A stretch of DNA of 64,000 nt from CAZPXZ01 sp965219495 (GCA_965219495.1 OZ244777.1:2108001-2172000), one strand, 5' to 3'; numbered from the stretch's first letter, positions 26,312 through 37,063 are shown. Made by a program: numbers and translations. Notes: generated by a model from the sequence alone, not told the origin.

Positions 26312-29300
26312 GCGCGCCACCGGCCTACGCGGAGTTGCAAGTCACGAGCAACTTCTCGTTCCTGCGTGGCGGCTCCCATCCGGAGGAACTGGTCTTCCGC
26401 GCAGCGGAACTCGGCTATCGCGCAATCGCGATCACGGACCGGAATACTTTCGCGGGCGTCGTACGCGCCCATGCCGCGGCGCGCGAAACGGGAATCAAGC
26501 TTCTGCCGGGCGTTCGGCTGGATCTCATGGACGGCAACGCATTGATCTGCCTGCCCATGGACCGGCCCGCATGGGGCAGGCTTTCAAGCCTGCTTACCAT
26601 TGGCAAGCTCCGGGCTGGCAAGGGCGACTGCCAGCTCACGCCCGGCGACCTGGAAAATTATGCCGCAGGCCAGATTGCCATCGCGCTTCCACCCGGAATG
26701 CCGTCTCCCGGCAACAAGGGTGCGGAAAGGGACTGGAAGCGTTTCGAGGCGTTTGCCGCCTTTGCGGCGGGAATTTTTCCCGGGCGAGCCTACCTGGCCG
26801 CGCACCGGCTCCATCGTGGCGGCGACACCGCGCAATTGGCGCGGCTTGAACGGCTGGCGCAAAGGGCCGGCGCGCCGCTGGTCGCCACCAACGACGTCCA
26901 CTACCACGATCCCGGGCGGCGCTTCCTGCAGGAGGTGCTGACCTGCATTCGCGAAGGCGTGACGCTGGAAGAAGCTGGGTTCCGGCTGTTCGCGAATGCA
27001 GAGCGATACCTCAAGCCCGTAAGCGAGATCCGGCGATTGTTCGCGGATTATCCGGAAGCTGTCGCCCGGAGTGTCGAAATCGCCGATGCCGTGTCCTTTT
27101 CCCTCGACGAGTTGCGCTACGAGTACCCCGCCGATCCCGTGCCCGGCGGGCGCACGCCCGACGAGGAGCTGGCATGGCAGGTCGAAGACGGAACCCGGGT
27201 CTACTACCCGAACGGAACGCCGGAGCCTGTGCAGGCCCAAATCCGGAGCGAACTTGCGCTGGTCGCGGAACTCGGGTACGCGCGGTATTTCCTGACGGTG
27301 AGCGATATCGTCGCGTTCGCGCGTTCCCGCGGCATCCTCTGCCAGGGCCGCGGTTCAGCGGCAAACTCCGCGATCTGCTTCTGCCTCGGCATCACGGCGG
27401 TCGATCCATCGCGGTTCGACCTGCTGTTCGAACGGTTCATCTCGCGGGAACGCAACGAGCCGCCGGACATCGATGTGGATTTCGAGCACGAGCGGCGCGA
27501 AGAAGTCATTCAATACATCTACGAAAAATACGGACGCGACAGGGCCGGTCTCGCCGCAACGGTGATTTCGTACCGTTCCCGGAGCGCAATTCGGGAGGTC
27601 GGCAAGGTTTTCGGCCTTGGCGAAGACATTCTCACCTCCCTTTCCATGTCCACCCGCTTGCGCCGTGAAACCCCGTTTGCCCAGGATGGCCTGCGCAAGA
27701 TGGGGCTTGACCCGGACGACCGGAAACTGACCCAGACCGTGCGCCTGGCCCGGGAACTTGCCGGTTTCCCCCGACATCTTTCGCAGCATCCCGGGGGCTT
27801 CGTGATTACCCGGGGACCGCTGCACGAACTCTGTCCCATCGCCAATGCGGCCATGGAGAATCGCACCGTGGTGGAGTGGGACAAGGACGATCTCGATACG
27901 CTTGGAATCCTGAAGATCGACGTGCTTGGCCTCGGCATGCTCACCTGCATCCGCAAGGCATTCGAGCTGATTTCCGACCATCACGGCCGGCGCCTCAGCC
28001 TGGCAACCCTGCCAGTGGAAGATCCCGCCGTTTACGACATGCTCTGCAAGGCGGATGCAGTGGGCGTTTTCCAGGTGGAAAGCCGCGCGCAGATGGCGAT
28101 GCTTCCCCGGCTTCGGCCGCGCCGGTTCTACGACCTGGTGATCGAAGTCGCCATCGTGCGCCCGGGACCCATCCAGGGCGACATGGTGCATCCTTACCTG
28201 CGGCGCCGGAGCGGCGAGGAAAAAGTATCCTATCCATCCGCGGAACTGGAGCAGGTGCTTGGCAAGACTCTGGGCATCCCGCTGTTTCAGGAACAGGCGA
28301 TGAAAATTGCCATCGTCGCTGCCGGCTTCTCGCCGGGAGAAGCCGACCGCCTGCGGCGCGCCATGGCCGCATTTCGGCGCAAGGGTTCCCTCCAGCAATT
28401 CCGGGACAAGTTCATCGACGGGATGACGGCCCGCGGATACGACAAGGAATTCGCCGAGCGTTGCTTTCGCCAAATCGAGGGATTTGGGGACTACGGCTTT
28501 CCGGAAAGCCACGCCGCTTCCTTTGCCCACCTGGTTTACGCCTCGGCCTGGCTCAAATGCCATCATCCGGCAGTTTTCGCTTGCGCCCTGCTGAACAGCC
28601 AGCCCATGGGATTCTACGCCCCGGCCCAGATCGTGCGCGACGCCCGGGAACATGGCGTCGAGGTATATCCGGTCGATGTCAACGCCAGCAACTGGGATTG
28701 CACCCTGGAGCCTGCCGGGGACGGGCAACTGGCGCTGCGTTTGGGCCTTCGCAGCATGCGCGGCTTTGCGGAGGCGCACGCGGAGCGGCTTGTCGCGGTC
28801 CGGAACAACGGGTATCCGGATCCGCTCACCTTGCAGCGTCGCGCTCGACTGCCGGCCTCCGCGCTTGAACGTCTTGCCGAAGCGGACGCTTTCGCATCGA
28901 TGGGGCTTCAGCGGCGCGAAGCCCTCTGGACGGTAAAGGGCCTGCCGGACGCGCCGGGGCCGCTCTTTGCCGCCGCCATGGAAGAAGAGCGCGGACAAGA
29001 GGAACCCGTATGCCTGCCAAAGGCAACGCCGGCCGAGGAAGTGGCCGAAGATTACGCCGCAATCCGCCTCTCGCTTCGGCATCACCCTCTTGCGTTGCTG
29101 AAAAACGATTCCGGCGCCGCCGCCCACCGCCTTGCCCGGACCGTATGCGCTGCCAAGCTCTCCGAGACTCCGAATGGCGCGCGGCTGGAAGTCGCCGGAA
29201 TCGTGCTCATGCGCCAGCGGCCGGGCACCGCGAGCGGCGTATTGTTCATGACCATTGAGGACGAAACCGGAGCTGCGAACATCATCGTCTGGCCACAGGT

Positions 29301-29502
29301 ACTGGAGCGTTTCCGGCGCCAGGCAATTGCTTCCACGATGGTTGCGGTTCGCGGGAAACTGCAACGCGAGGGAATCGTTTCCCATGTGATCGCGAACCGC
29401 CTCGATGACCTGTCGCATCTCCTGGAAGGGATTGCCGTGCCCGGAACGCGAAAAGGCGGACGGAAACGCGCCGCATTGACCCGGTCGCGGGACTTCCGCT
29501 GA
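26308..29502 (+). CDS. dnaE2: Error-prone DNA polymerase DnaE2 (ImuC)
   Basis: 1064 residues. C-family polymerase of the mutasome. N-terminal PHP domain (LQVTSNFSFLRGGSHPEELV, AITDRNTFAGVVRAH), palm with the catalytic acids in PPDIDVDFEHERREEV, RPGPIQGDMVHPYLRR, FQEQAMKIAI, GFGDYGFPESHAASFA, and a C-terminal OB-fold (GVLFMTIEDETGAANIIVWP). Start ATG overlaps the imuB stop. Complete and undamaged, so the cassette looks functional. Confidence 0.96.
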   Translation: MSAPPAYAELQVTSNFSFLRGGSHPEELVFRAAELGYRAIAITDRNTFAGVVRAHAAARETGIKLLPGVRLDLMDGNALICLPMDRPAWGRLSSLLTIGKLRAGKGDCQLTPGDLENYAAGQIAIALPPGMPSPGNKGAERDWKRFEAFAAFAAGIFPGRAYLAAHRLHRGGDTAQLARLERLAQRAGAPLVATNDVHYHDPGRRFLQEVLTCIREGVTLEEAGFRLFANAERYLKPVSEIRRLFADYPEAVARSVEIADAVSFSLDELRYEYPADPVPGGRTPDEELAWQVEDGTRVYYPNGTPEPVQAQIRSELALVAELGYARYFLTVSDIVAFARSRGILCQGRGSAANSAICFCLGITAVDPSRFDLLFERFISRERNEPPDIDVDFEHERREEVIQYIYEKYGRDRAGLAATVISYRSRSAIREVGKVFGLGEDILTSLSMSTRLRRETPFAQDGLRKMGLDPDDRKLTQTVRLARELAGFPRHLSQHPGGFVITRGPLHELCPIANAAMENRTVVEWDKDDLDTLGILKIDVLGLGMLTCIRKAFELISDHHGRRLSLATLPVEDPAVYDMLCKADAVGVFQVESRAQMAMLPRLRPRRFYDLVIEVAIVRPGPIQGDMVHPYLRRRSGEEKVSYPSAELEQVLGKTLGIPLFQEQAMKIAIVAAGFSPGEADRLRRAMAAFRRKGSLQQFRDKFIDGMTARGYDKEFAERCFRQIEGFGDYGFPESHAASFAHLVYASAWLKCHHPAVFACALLNSQPMGFYAPAQIVRDAREHGVEVYPVDVNASNWDCTLEPAGDGQLALRLGLRSMRGFAEAHAERLVAVRNNGYPDPLTLQRRARLPASALERLAEADAFASMGLQRREALWTVKGLPDAPGPLFAAAMEEERGQEEPVCLPKATPAEEVAEDYAAIRLSLRHHPLALLKNDSGAAAHRLARTVCAAKLSETPNGARLEVAGIVLMRQRPGTASGVLFMTIEDETGAANIIVWPQVLERFRRQAIASTMVAVRGKLQREGIVSHVIANRLDDLSHLLEGIAVPGTRKGGRKRAALTRSRDFR

Positions 29503-29851
29503 ACGGCAGGAATCCAGCCTGACGCTGCAGAAAAACGAAAGAACGGAACCGCACAGCGTTCGCTCCACCCATCCACCCGGACTGCGAAACCGGAACCGGG
29601 CACAGCCGGGAAACAAAAAGTGCGACACTGAACCGCGTGGGATCGCTTGCAATTTCGCTGGTCGGGAACTAGCCCGGAATCCCATGGTTCCCGGGCTTCG
29701 CGGCAAATCACCCTGAATTGCCGGCAATCGCCGCGGGAAGGAACGGGCAGACCTGTCAGGCCAGCGCAAGTCCGTGCCGCTTCGCATCGCCGCAAACTGC
29801 TTCCCCGGGTTCGGCGCCGAAACGGGACGCGCGTGAAAAAGGAGACGTGAC
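29503..29851. other. Stretch without recognised gene
   Basis: About 350 bases between dnaE2 and the racemase-family gene. No terminator or promoter that I can call with confidence. Confidence 0.4.
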
Positions 29852-30910
29852 ATGCAGCTTTCCGGAATGATCCAGGCGGTGGATCTCCACGCCTGCGGCG
29901 AACATGGCCGTGTCATTGTCGGGGGAGTCCTCGACGTGCCCGGCGAAAGCATGTTCGAAAAGATGCAATTCCTTGCGAACGAGGCGGATGGAATACGGAA
30001 ACGCATGCTTCGCGAACCGCGCGGCTATCCCGCCGCCAACTGCAATCTCATCCTGCCGCCGACGCGCTCCGAAGCGGATGCGGGCTTCGTGATCATGGAA
30101 CAAACGGAATATCCCCCCATGTCCGGATCCAACACGATATGCGTGACCACCGCGCTGATTGAAACGGGAATGGTTCCGGCGCGAGAGCCGGTAACGAAAC
30201 TTGTCCTGGAAAGCCCAGCCGGCTTGATCCCGGTCGAAGCGGAAGTTCGTGGCAACAAGGTCAGGCAGGTGACTTTCGAAAACGTGCCGGCGTTCGCCGT
30301 ACACATCGAGCAGGCGATCGAGGTGCCGGAGATCGGGGAAGTCGTTGTCGATGTAGCGTATGGCGGCATGTTTTACGCGATCGTCGAAGCCGACCTCCTG
30401 GGAATCACTTTAGCGCCGGAACATGGCGGCGAAATCGTCCGCCTGGGCGAAATGGTCAAGGCGGCCGCCCGCGAGCAACTGCCCGTCGTTCATCCGGAGA
30501 ATCCGGACATCGAGGGCATTACCATCATCGTCGTATCCGGGCCACCGACCCGCGCGGACGCCACGCTGAAGAACGCGGTAGTCGTTTCGACCGGAGAACT
30601 GGATTGGGACAGGCCCGCGACCTGGACCGGCGCAATCGACCGTTCGCCCTGCGGCACCGGGACCTGCGCAAAGATGGCAAGCCTCCATGCAAAGGGAATG
30701 CTGGACCTGGAGGAGGAATTCCGTCATGAAGGCATCCTCGGCACGATATTCACCGGACGGCTGGTCCGTGAAACAAGAATCGGTGAATTCCCTGCCGTGG
30801 TTCCCACCTTGAGCGGGCAGGCCTGGATAACCGGTTTCGCTCAGTACGTTCTGGATCCCGATGACCCGTTTCCGGAAGGATTTACGGTCGGTGACATCTG
30901 GGGCAACTGA
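29852..30910 (+). CDS. Proline racemase family enzyme (hydroxyproline epimerase or trans-3-hydroxyproline dehydratase)
   Basis: 352 residues of the diaminopimelate-epimerase-like proline racemase family. The first catalytic position is Ser91 (MSGSNTI) where racemases have Cys; the second, Cys267, is kept (DRSPCGTGTC). Ser/Cys pairs occur in hydroxyproline 2-epimerases and in trans-3-hydroxy-L-proline dehydratases, so proline racemase activity itself is unlikely. GGAGACGTGAC precedes the start. It stands alone; the 36-41 kb oxidase/transport cluster may or may not be related. Confidence 0.88.
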   Translation: MQLSGMIQAVDLHACGEHGRVIVGGVLDVPGESMFEKMQFLANEADGIRKRMLREPRGYPAANCNLILPPTRSEADAGFVIMEQTEYPPMSGSNTICVTTALIETGMVPAREPVTKLVLESPAGLIPVEAEVRGNKVRQVTFENVPAFAVHIEQAIEVPEIGEVVVDVAYGGMFYAIVEADLLGITLAPEHGGEIVRLGEMVKAAAREQLPVVHPENPDIEGITIIVVSGPPTRADATLKNAVVVSTGELDWDRPATWTGAIDRSPCGTGTCAKMASLHAKGMLDLEEEFRHEGILGTIFTGRLVRETRIGEFPAVVPTLSGQAWITGFAQYVLDPDDPFPEGFTVGDIWGN

Positions 30911-31890
30911 AGCGACGCGATCGCCAACCAAACCTCCGACTTCTCAGGTTTGAAAGCGAACCATTCTTCAACCACCGGAATCCCGCAGAAACCTCATTGC
31001 GGCGCAACCCATGGCGCCGCTTGGGCCGACGAAGCGTACTTCGTCCGCGAGAGCCTGAAAGCTTCCGTCATCAGCACCGGGGAAACGGTGAGAGCGCAAC
31101 AAGCCTCACCGACCTTGGAGCGCGTCTTGGCCCGCCATTCGCGGTAGCGGCGCCGGTGTCGTTCGCTCTTGACTTCCGACGCGTCGCGTTGACCCCCATC
31201 TGCATATCGGCCCGGCGCCAGCCCGATCCCGGAATGTCGCCCCTATTGGCCCAGCGCACGCGGACGGTATCAATTGACGGTGTAACAGGATGAGGATCTT
31301 GTCGCATGTGTGCGGCATCCTGACCGGCACGAACGCCGGTGTTGAAGGGAAGACGACGAGTTCCCCGTAAGGCGGGAGCAACCCGTATGGCCGGTACGGT
31401 TGAACGTGACCGAGGCGGCGCGAACCGTCTTCGCGCCAGACACGCTCCGTTTCCTCGGCGACCCGGTCTTGTCCTTGATCCATCCTGTGGGCTCACGCAG
31501 TGGTCTATGGGTCCACGACGACCTACATATTGAATTCGTTGTTGGGCCGGGCGTTGCTTGTCTGTCGACTGGAAGAGAATTTGACGGTATCAAATGGCTT
31601 TCCGCAACAATGATCAACCAGTTGCGCAGAGCATGGCGCCCGATCTGCGAACGGTCCCGCTTCTGCGGCGCTTGATCCTCCATGCTTCATGTTCAATGCA
31701 ACAAGAAATCGCGCACCTGCAGGATCGCCTTCGACTTGCGGGAGATCCCCTGACCCGTCGCTGAAACCCTGCTTTCCAGGCAACGCCATCCGAATTCATC
31801 ACACAATTTCCGGTGAAACGACTAAGATCACGCTTCGATAGAATCGCGCATGGGGCCGTCGACCGGCGCACACGTACTCGGGGAATTTTC
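30911..31890. other. Long stretch without recognised gene
   Basis: Nearly 1 kb between the racemase-family gene and the metal exporter. Several open frames of 60-140 codons on both strands, none with a recognisable domain. DmeF genes often have an RcnR/FrmR-type regulator upstream; I do not find one here. Confidence 0.4.
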
Positions 31891-32841
31891 ATGCACACAA
31901 AATCAGTTCAGCACTGGCAACACAATCACTCCTTCGGCCAGGAGATTCCTCGCGCCGGGGAGCATAGGACGCTCCTCGTTATCGCCATCACCACAATTAC
32001 GATGATTGTCGAAATCGTCGCCGGCATTGCCTACGGCTCCATGGCGCTCCTTGCCGACGGGTTGCACATGGCGTCGCACACGGTGGCCCTTGGAATCGCG
32101 GCCTTTGCCTACATCTACGCTCGCAAGCATGCCCATGACGAGCGGTACAGTTTCGGCACCGGCAAGGTCAACGTACTGGGTGGATTCACAGGTGCGGTCC
32201 TGCTGGCCCTGTTTGCCACTCTCATGGCTTGGGAAAGCGTCGGGCGACTGCTCTTTCCCGTCGAAATCCTCTTCGACCGGGCCATCGTGGTCGCCGTCCT
32301 GGGTCTCGTGGTCAATGGAGCCAGTCTTTTCATACTCGGCCGACGCCAAGATGACGAAAGCCATTCCCACGATCACGGGCACGGACACAGCCACAGTCAC
32401 GCCCTTGGTGGTCACGGCGACCACAACCTGCGGGCTGCTACACTGCACGTCCTGGCAGATGCGATGACCTCGCTCTTCGCCATTTTTGCGCTGCTCGCCG
32501 GCAAATATTTCGGGTTGAACTGGTTGGATCCGGTCATGGGGATCGTGGGGGCAATTCTGGTGGCAAGATGGTCATGGGGACTGTTGCGGGACACCAGCAA
32601 GGTCCTGTTGGACAGGCAGGCGCCGAAGCGCGTTCGCGATGCCGTGAAGACAGCGGTGGAAACCCGGGACAACGATCGGGTTGCCGACCTGCACGTCTGG
32701 TCGATCGGTCCCAACATGTACGCGGCGGCGATCTCGCTGGTCGCCGACAACCCCCAGAATCCCGACCATTACAGATCGCTACTGCCACACGACGTAGGCC
32801 TGGTGCACGCGACGATCGAGGTTCACCACTGCCGGCACTGA
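31891..32841 (+). CDS. dmeF: Cation diffusion facilitator, DmeF-like Co/Ni exporter
   Basis: 316 residues, inner membrane. Six predicted membrane segments. Metal-site residues lie in ADGLHMASH (D56, H59) and HVLADAMTS (H186, D190). Between segments 4 and 5 is a His-rich cytoplasmic loop (157-178, eleven His), and the N-terminus is also His-containing (HWQHNHSF), both typical of DmeF. A cytoplasmic C-terminal domain follows (VADLHVWSIGPNMYAAAISLV, HATIEVHHC). ATG 31891 has GGGGA before it; the longer frame from 31813 lacks support. Confidence 0.88.
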   Translation: MHTKSVQHWQHNHSFGQEIPRAGEHRTLLVIAITTITMIVEIVAGIAYGSMALLADGLHMASHTVALGIAAFAYIYARKHAHDERYSFGTGKVNVLGGFTGAVLLALFATLMAWESVGRLLFPVEILFDRAIVVAVLGLVVNGASLFILGRRQDDESHSHDHGHGHSHSHALGGHGDHNLRAATLHVLADAMTSLFAIFALLAGKYFGLNWLDPVMGIVGAILVARWSWGLLRDTSKVLLDRQAPKRVRDAVKTAVETRDNDRVADLHVWSIGPNMYAAAISLVADNPQNPDHYRSLLPHDVGLVHATIEVHHCRH

Positions 32842-33490
32842 GCCGGCAGAAACCATCCGGGTCGCCTCGAACCACGGGCGCAGCCCCGAAGCCCTCTCAT
32901 CGGGCACGTGGGCGACCCCGGGATCCCGGTCATCCGATTGGCGACTCGAGAAGAGCAGGAAGAGCGACCAAGCCGATCAACGCCGCCAAGAAGGCGCCGA
33001 CGTTCCTGAACGTGGGACAGGACTTGGGCGCCGCCTGCCGGCGGGGCCTCTTCGATATTCGGTCTTGAACGCCTCTCCTGCGACGGAGCGAATGACGCGC
33101 CGCTGAAAGGAGTCAGGGGCGTCGGCTCCTGCGACCGTACCGAGCGACGCCCTGCCAGCCCTGCCAATCCCTTCCGGAGGGCAATTGTTCGCAAATGCGC
33201 CATCGCCAGGGCAAGCCTCCAACTGCGCGTCCCCCGTCGACACCGCCGGTATTCGAGCCGCGCAATTGCTCTTCGTGCTTTTTCATCGCAAAGGAGTCAC
33301 TTAAATGACCGTCAATCTGACATATTTAATACTATAGGAGCGCTTTCTTGCGAGTCTGCAATTCGGAAACCAGCTGGCGGGTCAGCTGTATTTGACACGG
33401 AAAACAAGATTGTTACGTTTGACATGCCAAACAACCTGTCAAGAACCCCGAGTTCACCGGGGTGGCATAGCGAACAAACGGGAGGTACCC
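32842..33490. other. Stretch upstream of the ABC transporter operon
   Basis: About 650 bases without a recognised gene. An AT-rich patch around 33300-33345 and two TTGACA hexamers (33392, 33419) suggest promoters for the transporter operon, but no matching -10 is convincing. Confidence 0.4.
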
Positions 33491-35005
33491 ATGCGACTCT
33501 TACATCCTGCAAGCGCCTTGATATTGGCGGCGGTCTTCGCCATCGTCGCGCCCCTTGTCTCCTACGCTGAGACAAACAAGATCGTCATGGCGGATCCCTT
33601 TCCACCGAAAGCCGACTGGGCAATGGAGACCGATGACGCCTTCTCGCTTTCAAGGGTCGGCTGCATTGAAGGCTTGGCGCGGATCGATTTCTCGGGCAAG
33701 CTGCAGCCATCGCTCGCGACCTCGTGGAAGCAATCGAGCCCGACGTCGTGGGATTTTTCGATTCGCCAGAGCGTCACATTTCATGATGGCCAAGAGCTGA
33801 ATGCGGCCGCCGTCGTCAATTCTCTGAATCATGTTCTGTCCGCGGATGCGCCCGCCCGCGCATTCAACTCGAAAATTGTCAGTTCGGTCGAAGAGATCGA
33901 CGCGAATACCGTCCGCATCAGCACCCACAGTCCGAGCGTGCTGTTGCCGTACCGCCTCGCCGCGCCAAACACGGGCATATTGTCGCCGGCAGCGTACTCG
34001 GAGAGAAAGGTCAACCCCGTCGAGGCTTGCACGGGCCCCTTTGTCGTGAAGGAAATTGTGCAAGATCAATACTTGAATTTGGTGCGCAACGAATCCTACT
34101 GGGGTGGTCCGGTCGCGATCGCCGAGGCCGAGGTGCGATACATTACGGACGCCAACGCGCGGGCCACGCAGGCGCGAAGCGGTGAGGTCCATATCGGCAG
34201 AATTATTCCGATCGCGGCGCGCCAGAGTCTGGCTGCAGTACCGGAACTCAAGGTCCATGTCCGTGAAGTTCCGCGTACGATGTCCATGTACCTGAATAAC
34301 AAGCGACCCCCGTTCGACGACGCTCGAATCCGCAAGGCGGTTCAGGCGGCGGTGGATATCCGGGCGATTGCCGCCAGTATCTATGAGGGTTTCGCACGGC
34401 CCGCCATCGGTCCTTTTGCACCCGACGAGCCTTGGGCCGCGGATATTGAGCCCGCCGCCTACGATGTGGACCGCGCCAAGGCCCTGTTGGCGGAGGCGGG
34501 GATCCAGCCGGGCGATCTCAAGCTCGAAATCCGCACCTATTCGTCGCGCGCGGAATTGAAAGACGTGGCGGCAGTCATCCAGCAGCAGTTGAAGCAAGTC
34601 GGGATCGAGGCCGAAGTCATCGTGACCGACTGGTCGGGCGCAGAGCCGCACTTGTTCGACGCCACCTACGACATGTTCCTGATGTCACGCGGCCACCAGC
34701 TCGATGTCGCGGATCCGGTCGGATTCCTGCAAGCCGACTACACTTGCGAGGGCGGCTTCAACGTCACGCATTTCTGTGATCCCGAAGTCGACGCACTTCT
34801 GGAAAAGGCCACGGGGTTGGCCGATGAGCTCGAACGTCATGACATCTACCGCAACGTCTCGCGGATGCTGCAGGAGGAAGCTGTCAACGTCTTCATCGTG
34901 CACGAGCAGTCCAGCGATGCGGTCAGAACTGAGGTTCAGAACTACCGGATCCATCCGCTCAACCACTACTACCTGACGCGAGAGCTTTCGCTCACTCCAA
35001 TGTGA
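33491..35005 (+). CDS. ABC transporter substrate-binding protein, family 5 (peptide/opine type)
   Basis: 504 residues, periplasmic. Signal peptide MRLLHPASALILAAVFAIVA with cleavage after SYA. Family 5 signatures: LQPSLATSWKQSSPTSWDFSIRQSVTFHDG, ACTGPFVVKEI, MSMYLNNKRPPFDDARIRKAV. GGAGGT before ATG 33491. It delivers substrate to the permeases encoded at 37.1-38.9 kb; the ligand cannot be told, but the associated oxidase suggests an N-containing compound. Confidence 0.92.
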   Translation: MRLLHPASALILAAVFAIVAPLVSYAETNKIVMADPFPPKADWAMETDDAFSLSRVGCIEGLARIDFSGKLQPSLATSWKQSSPTSWDFSIRQSVTFHDGQELNAAAVVNSLNHVLSADAPARAFNSKIVSSVEEIDANTVRISTHSPSVLLPYRLAAPNTGILSPAAYSERKVNPVEACTGPFVVKEIVQDQYLNLVRNESYWGGPVAIAEAEVRYITDANARATQARSGEVHIGRIIPIAARQSLAAVPELKVHVREVPRTMSMYLNNKRPPFDDARIRKAVQAAVDIRAIAASIYEGFARPAIGPFAPDEPWAADIEPAAYDVDRAKALLAEAGIQPGDLKLEIRTYSSRAELKDVAAVIQQQLKQVGIEAEVIVTDWSGAEPHLFDATYDMFLMSRGHQLDVADPVGFLQADYTCEGGFNVTHFCDPEVDALLEKATGLADELERHDIYRNVSRMLQEEAVNVFIVHEQSSDAVRTEVQNYRIHPLNHYYLTRELSLTPM

Positions 35006-35026
35006 GCTTTCGCGGGGCGACGTTCC

Positions 35027-35701
35027 GTGCATCCGAACGCATTGCAGCCAAAGTACATCACGTTCGACTGTTACGGAACGCTTGTCCATTTCCAGATGTC
35101 GGACCTCACCCGGCGGTTGATCTCCGACCGGGTGGGGCGAGATCGCATGGAAATGTTCCTGGACGACTTCGAAGCCTATCGGATGGACGAGGTCCTCGGA
35201 GCGTACAAACCGTATCCCTGGGTGATCAAGGACGCCTTGCGGCGAACCTGTGAGCGATGGCGAATCGAGTACCGTGACGGCGACGGCAATGAGATTGCCG
35301 CGGCAGTCCCGAGTTGGGGCTCGCACCCCGAGGTTCCCGAGGCGCTGGCCACGCTTGCCGAGCATTATCCCCTCGTCATTCTCTCGAATGCCGCCGACGA
35401 CCAGATCCATTCCAATGTCGAAAAGCTCGGCGCTCCGTTTCACGCCGTCTACACGGCGGAGCAGGCCCGCGCCTATAAGCCCCGGTTCCAAGCCTTCGAA
35501 TACATGCTCGAAAAGCTGGGCTGCGAAAGGTCGGAGATCCTGCATGTGTCGTCCAGCCTGTATTACGACCTCATCCCGGCGCATTTTCTGCGGATCCCGC
35601 ACAAGGTTTACGTCAATCGCAGCTATGAACCGTCGAATCCGTATTATGGCTACCATGAAGTAAAGGACCTGAGCGGTTTGCCGGGTTTGCTGGGACTCTA
35701 G
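35027..35701 (+). CDS. HAD hydrolase, type II 2-haloacid dehalogenase-like
   Basis: 224 residues. HAD motifs: nucleophile D14 in FDCYGTLV, motif II VILSNAAD, motif III Lys in AYKPRFQAFEYML, and a motif IV region with SSLYYDLIPAHFL. The arrangement is closest to type II haloacid dehalogenases, but many such proteins act on phosphates or are uncharacterised. It lies 21 bases after the binding-protein gene and is in the same operon. Confidence 0.85.
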   Translation: MHPNALQPKYITFDCYGTLVHFQMSDLTRRLISDRVGRDRMEMFLDDFEAYRMDEVLGAYKPYPWVIKDALRRTCERWRIEYRDGDGNEIAAAVPSWGSHPEVPEALATLAEHYPLVILSNAADDQIHSNVEKLGAPFHAVYTAEQARAYKPRFQAFEYMLEKLGCERSEILHVSSSLYYDLIPAHFLRIPHKVYVNRSYEPSNPYYGYHEVKDLSGLPGLLGL

Positions 35702-35751
35702 ATGCGCCGCCGGAGCGGCGAAGGCCGTTGGCGCAGGAAAACAGGGTGAGG

Positions 35752-37029
35752 ATGAAATCCGTACCGTACTGGCTCGACACCGCGCCTCCCTTCGAAGATG
35801 GCGCGTCGGAGCCCGTCTCCGGCCGCACCGACGCGGCAATCATCGGCGCCGGCCTGACGGGACTTTCCGCCGCAGTTGCGCTTGCTCGCAAGGGAGCCAG
35901 GGTCGTCGTCTTTGAGAAGGATCAGGTCGGTTGGAGCGCCTCCGGCCGCAACGGCGGAATGTGCACGCCGGGCCTGGTCATTTCCTTTGTCGTCGCTGTC
36001 AAGCGCTATGGCGCGTCGACCGCCAAAGCGATCTATCTTTCGTACAACACCGCCATCGAACTCGTCGAGAAGCTGATCTCCGAGGAGGGAATTGACTGTG
36101 ATTTCAAGCGCACGGGCAAGCTCTCCCTTGCCTCCAAGCCCAGCCACTACGATCGGCTCGCTCGCAACCACGAGGCCCTTGCCAAACACCTGGGATACGA
36201 AACGATCTTGATTCCCCGCTCCGAAATTGGCGCGGAGATCGGGTCGGAGAACTATCATGGCGGTTTGCTCGACCGGCAGGGAGCCGGATTTCACGTCGGC
36301 AAATTCGTGCGGGGACTTGCTCGCGTAGCCCATGGGCTTGGCGTTCGCATCTACGAGGAGACGCCCGTCACAAGGCTCAGCCGGGTTGCCGGATTTGAGC
36401 ACGACGTAACGACACCCAAGGGTTCGCTGCGCGCGTCTCAAGTGCTGCTCGCCACCGGCAGCACGACCGGTACGCCATTCCACTGGTTTCGGCGCCGCAT
36501 CGTTCCGATTGGCAGCTTCGTCATCGTAACCGAGCCCCTTTCAGAGGCGGTGGCGGATCAACTCTTGCCGACTCGGCGCATGGCCTCGGATACCAAGAAC
36601 ATGACCCACTATTTCCGTATTACCCCCGACAACCGGCTGCTATTCGGCGGACGGGCGCGGTTTGCATTGTCGAATGCGATTTCCGATCAAAAGAGCGGCC
36701 GCATCCTGAAAAGGGACATGGTGTCGGATTTTCCGCAACTGCGTGAAACGCGAATCGACTATTGCTGGGGAGGACTGGTCGATATGACGGCTGACCGGCT
36801 TCCGCGGGCGGGCGAACGAAACGGACTTTTCTATTCGCTGGGGTACAGCGGTCACGGTACCCAGATGTCAACCTACATGGGCGCCCAGATGGCCGAAGTC
36901 ATGGATGGCAACGTCGAAGCCAACGTTTGGCGCGACTTTCCGTGGCCCGCGATCCCGGGGCATTTTGGCCCGCCCTGGTTTTTGCCGGCCGTCGGCGTGT
37001 ATTACCGTTTCAAGGACATCGTGCACTGA
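35752..37029 (+). CDS. FAD-dependent amine/amino-acid oxidoreductase (PuuB-like DAO family)
   Basis: 425 residues from ATG 35752 (AGGGTGAGG before it). Dinucleotide-binding GAGLTG (32-37) in AAIIGAGLTGLSAAVALARKG, then WSASGRNGGMCTPG, typical of the DAO family that includes gamma-glutamylputrescine oxidase. C-terminal YSLGYSGHGTQMSTYMGAQMAE closes the FAD site. No signal peptide. Probably oxidises the imported amine or a derivative. Confidence 0.88.
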   Translation: MKSVPYWLDTAPPFEDGASEPVSGRTDAAIIGAGLTGLSAAVALARKGARVVVFEKDQVGWSASGRNGGMCTPGLVISFVVAVKRYGASTAKAIYLSYNTAIELVEKLISEEGIDCDFKRTGKLSLASKPSHYDRLARNHEALAKHLGYETILIPRSEIGAEIGSENYHGGLLDRQGAGFHVGKFVRGLARVAHGLGVRIYEETPVTRLSRVAGFEHDVTTPKGSLRASQVLLATGSTTGTPFHWFRRRIVPIGSFVIVTEPLSEAVADQLLPTRRMASDTKNMTHYFRITPDNRLLFGGRARFALSNAISDQKSGRILKRDMVSDFPQLRETRIDYCWGGLVDMTADRLPRAGERNGLFYSLGYSGHGTQMSTYMGAQMAEVMDGNVEANVWRDFPWPAIPGHFGPPWFLPAVGVYYRFKDIVH

Positions 37030-37063
37030 CATCCGGCCGGCGATCCTCACCAAGGAGCGCGTC

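Noticed and set aside
27355..30006. 883-codon antisense open frame over dnaE2
   Set aside because: It opposes a gene with all DnaE2 motifs and has no domain of its own.
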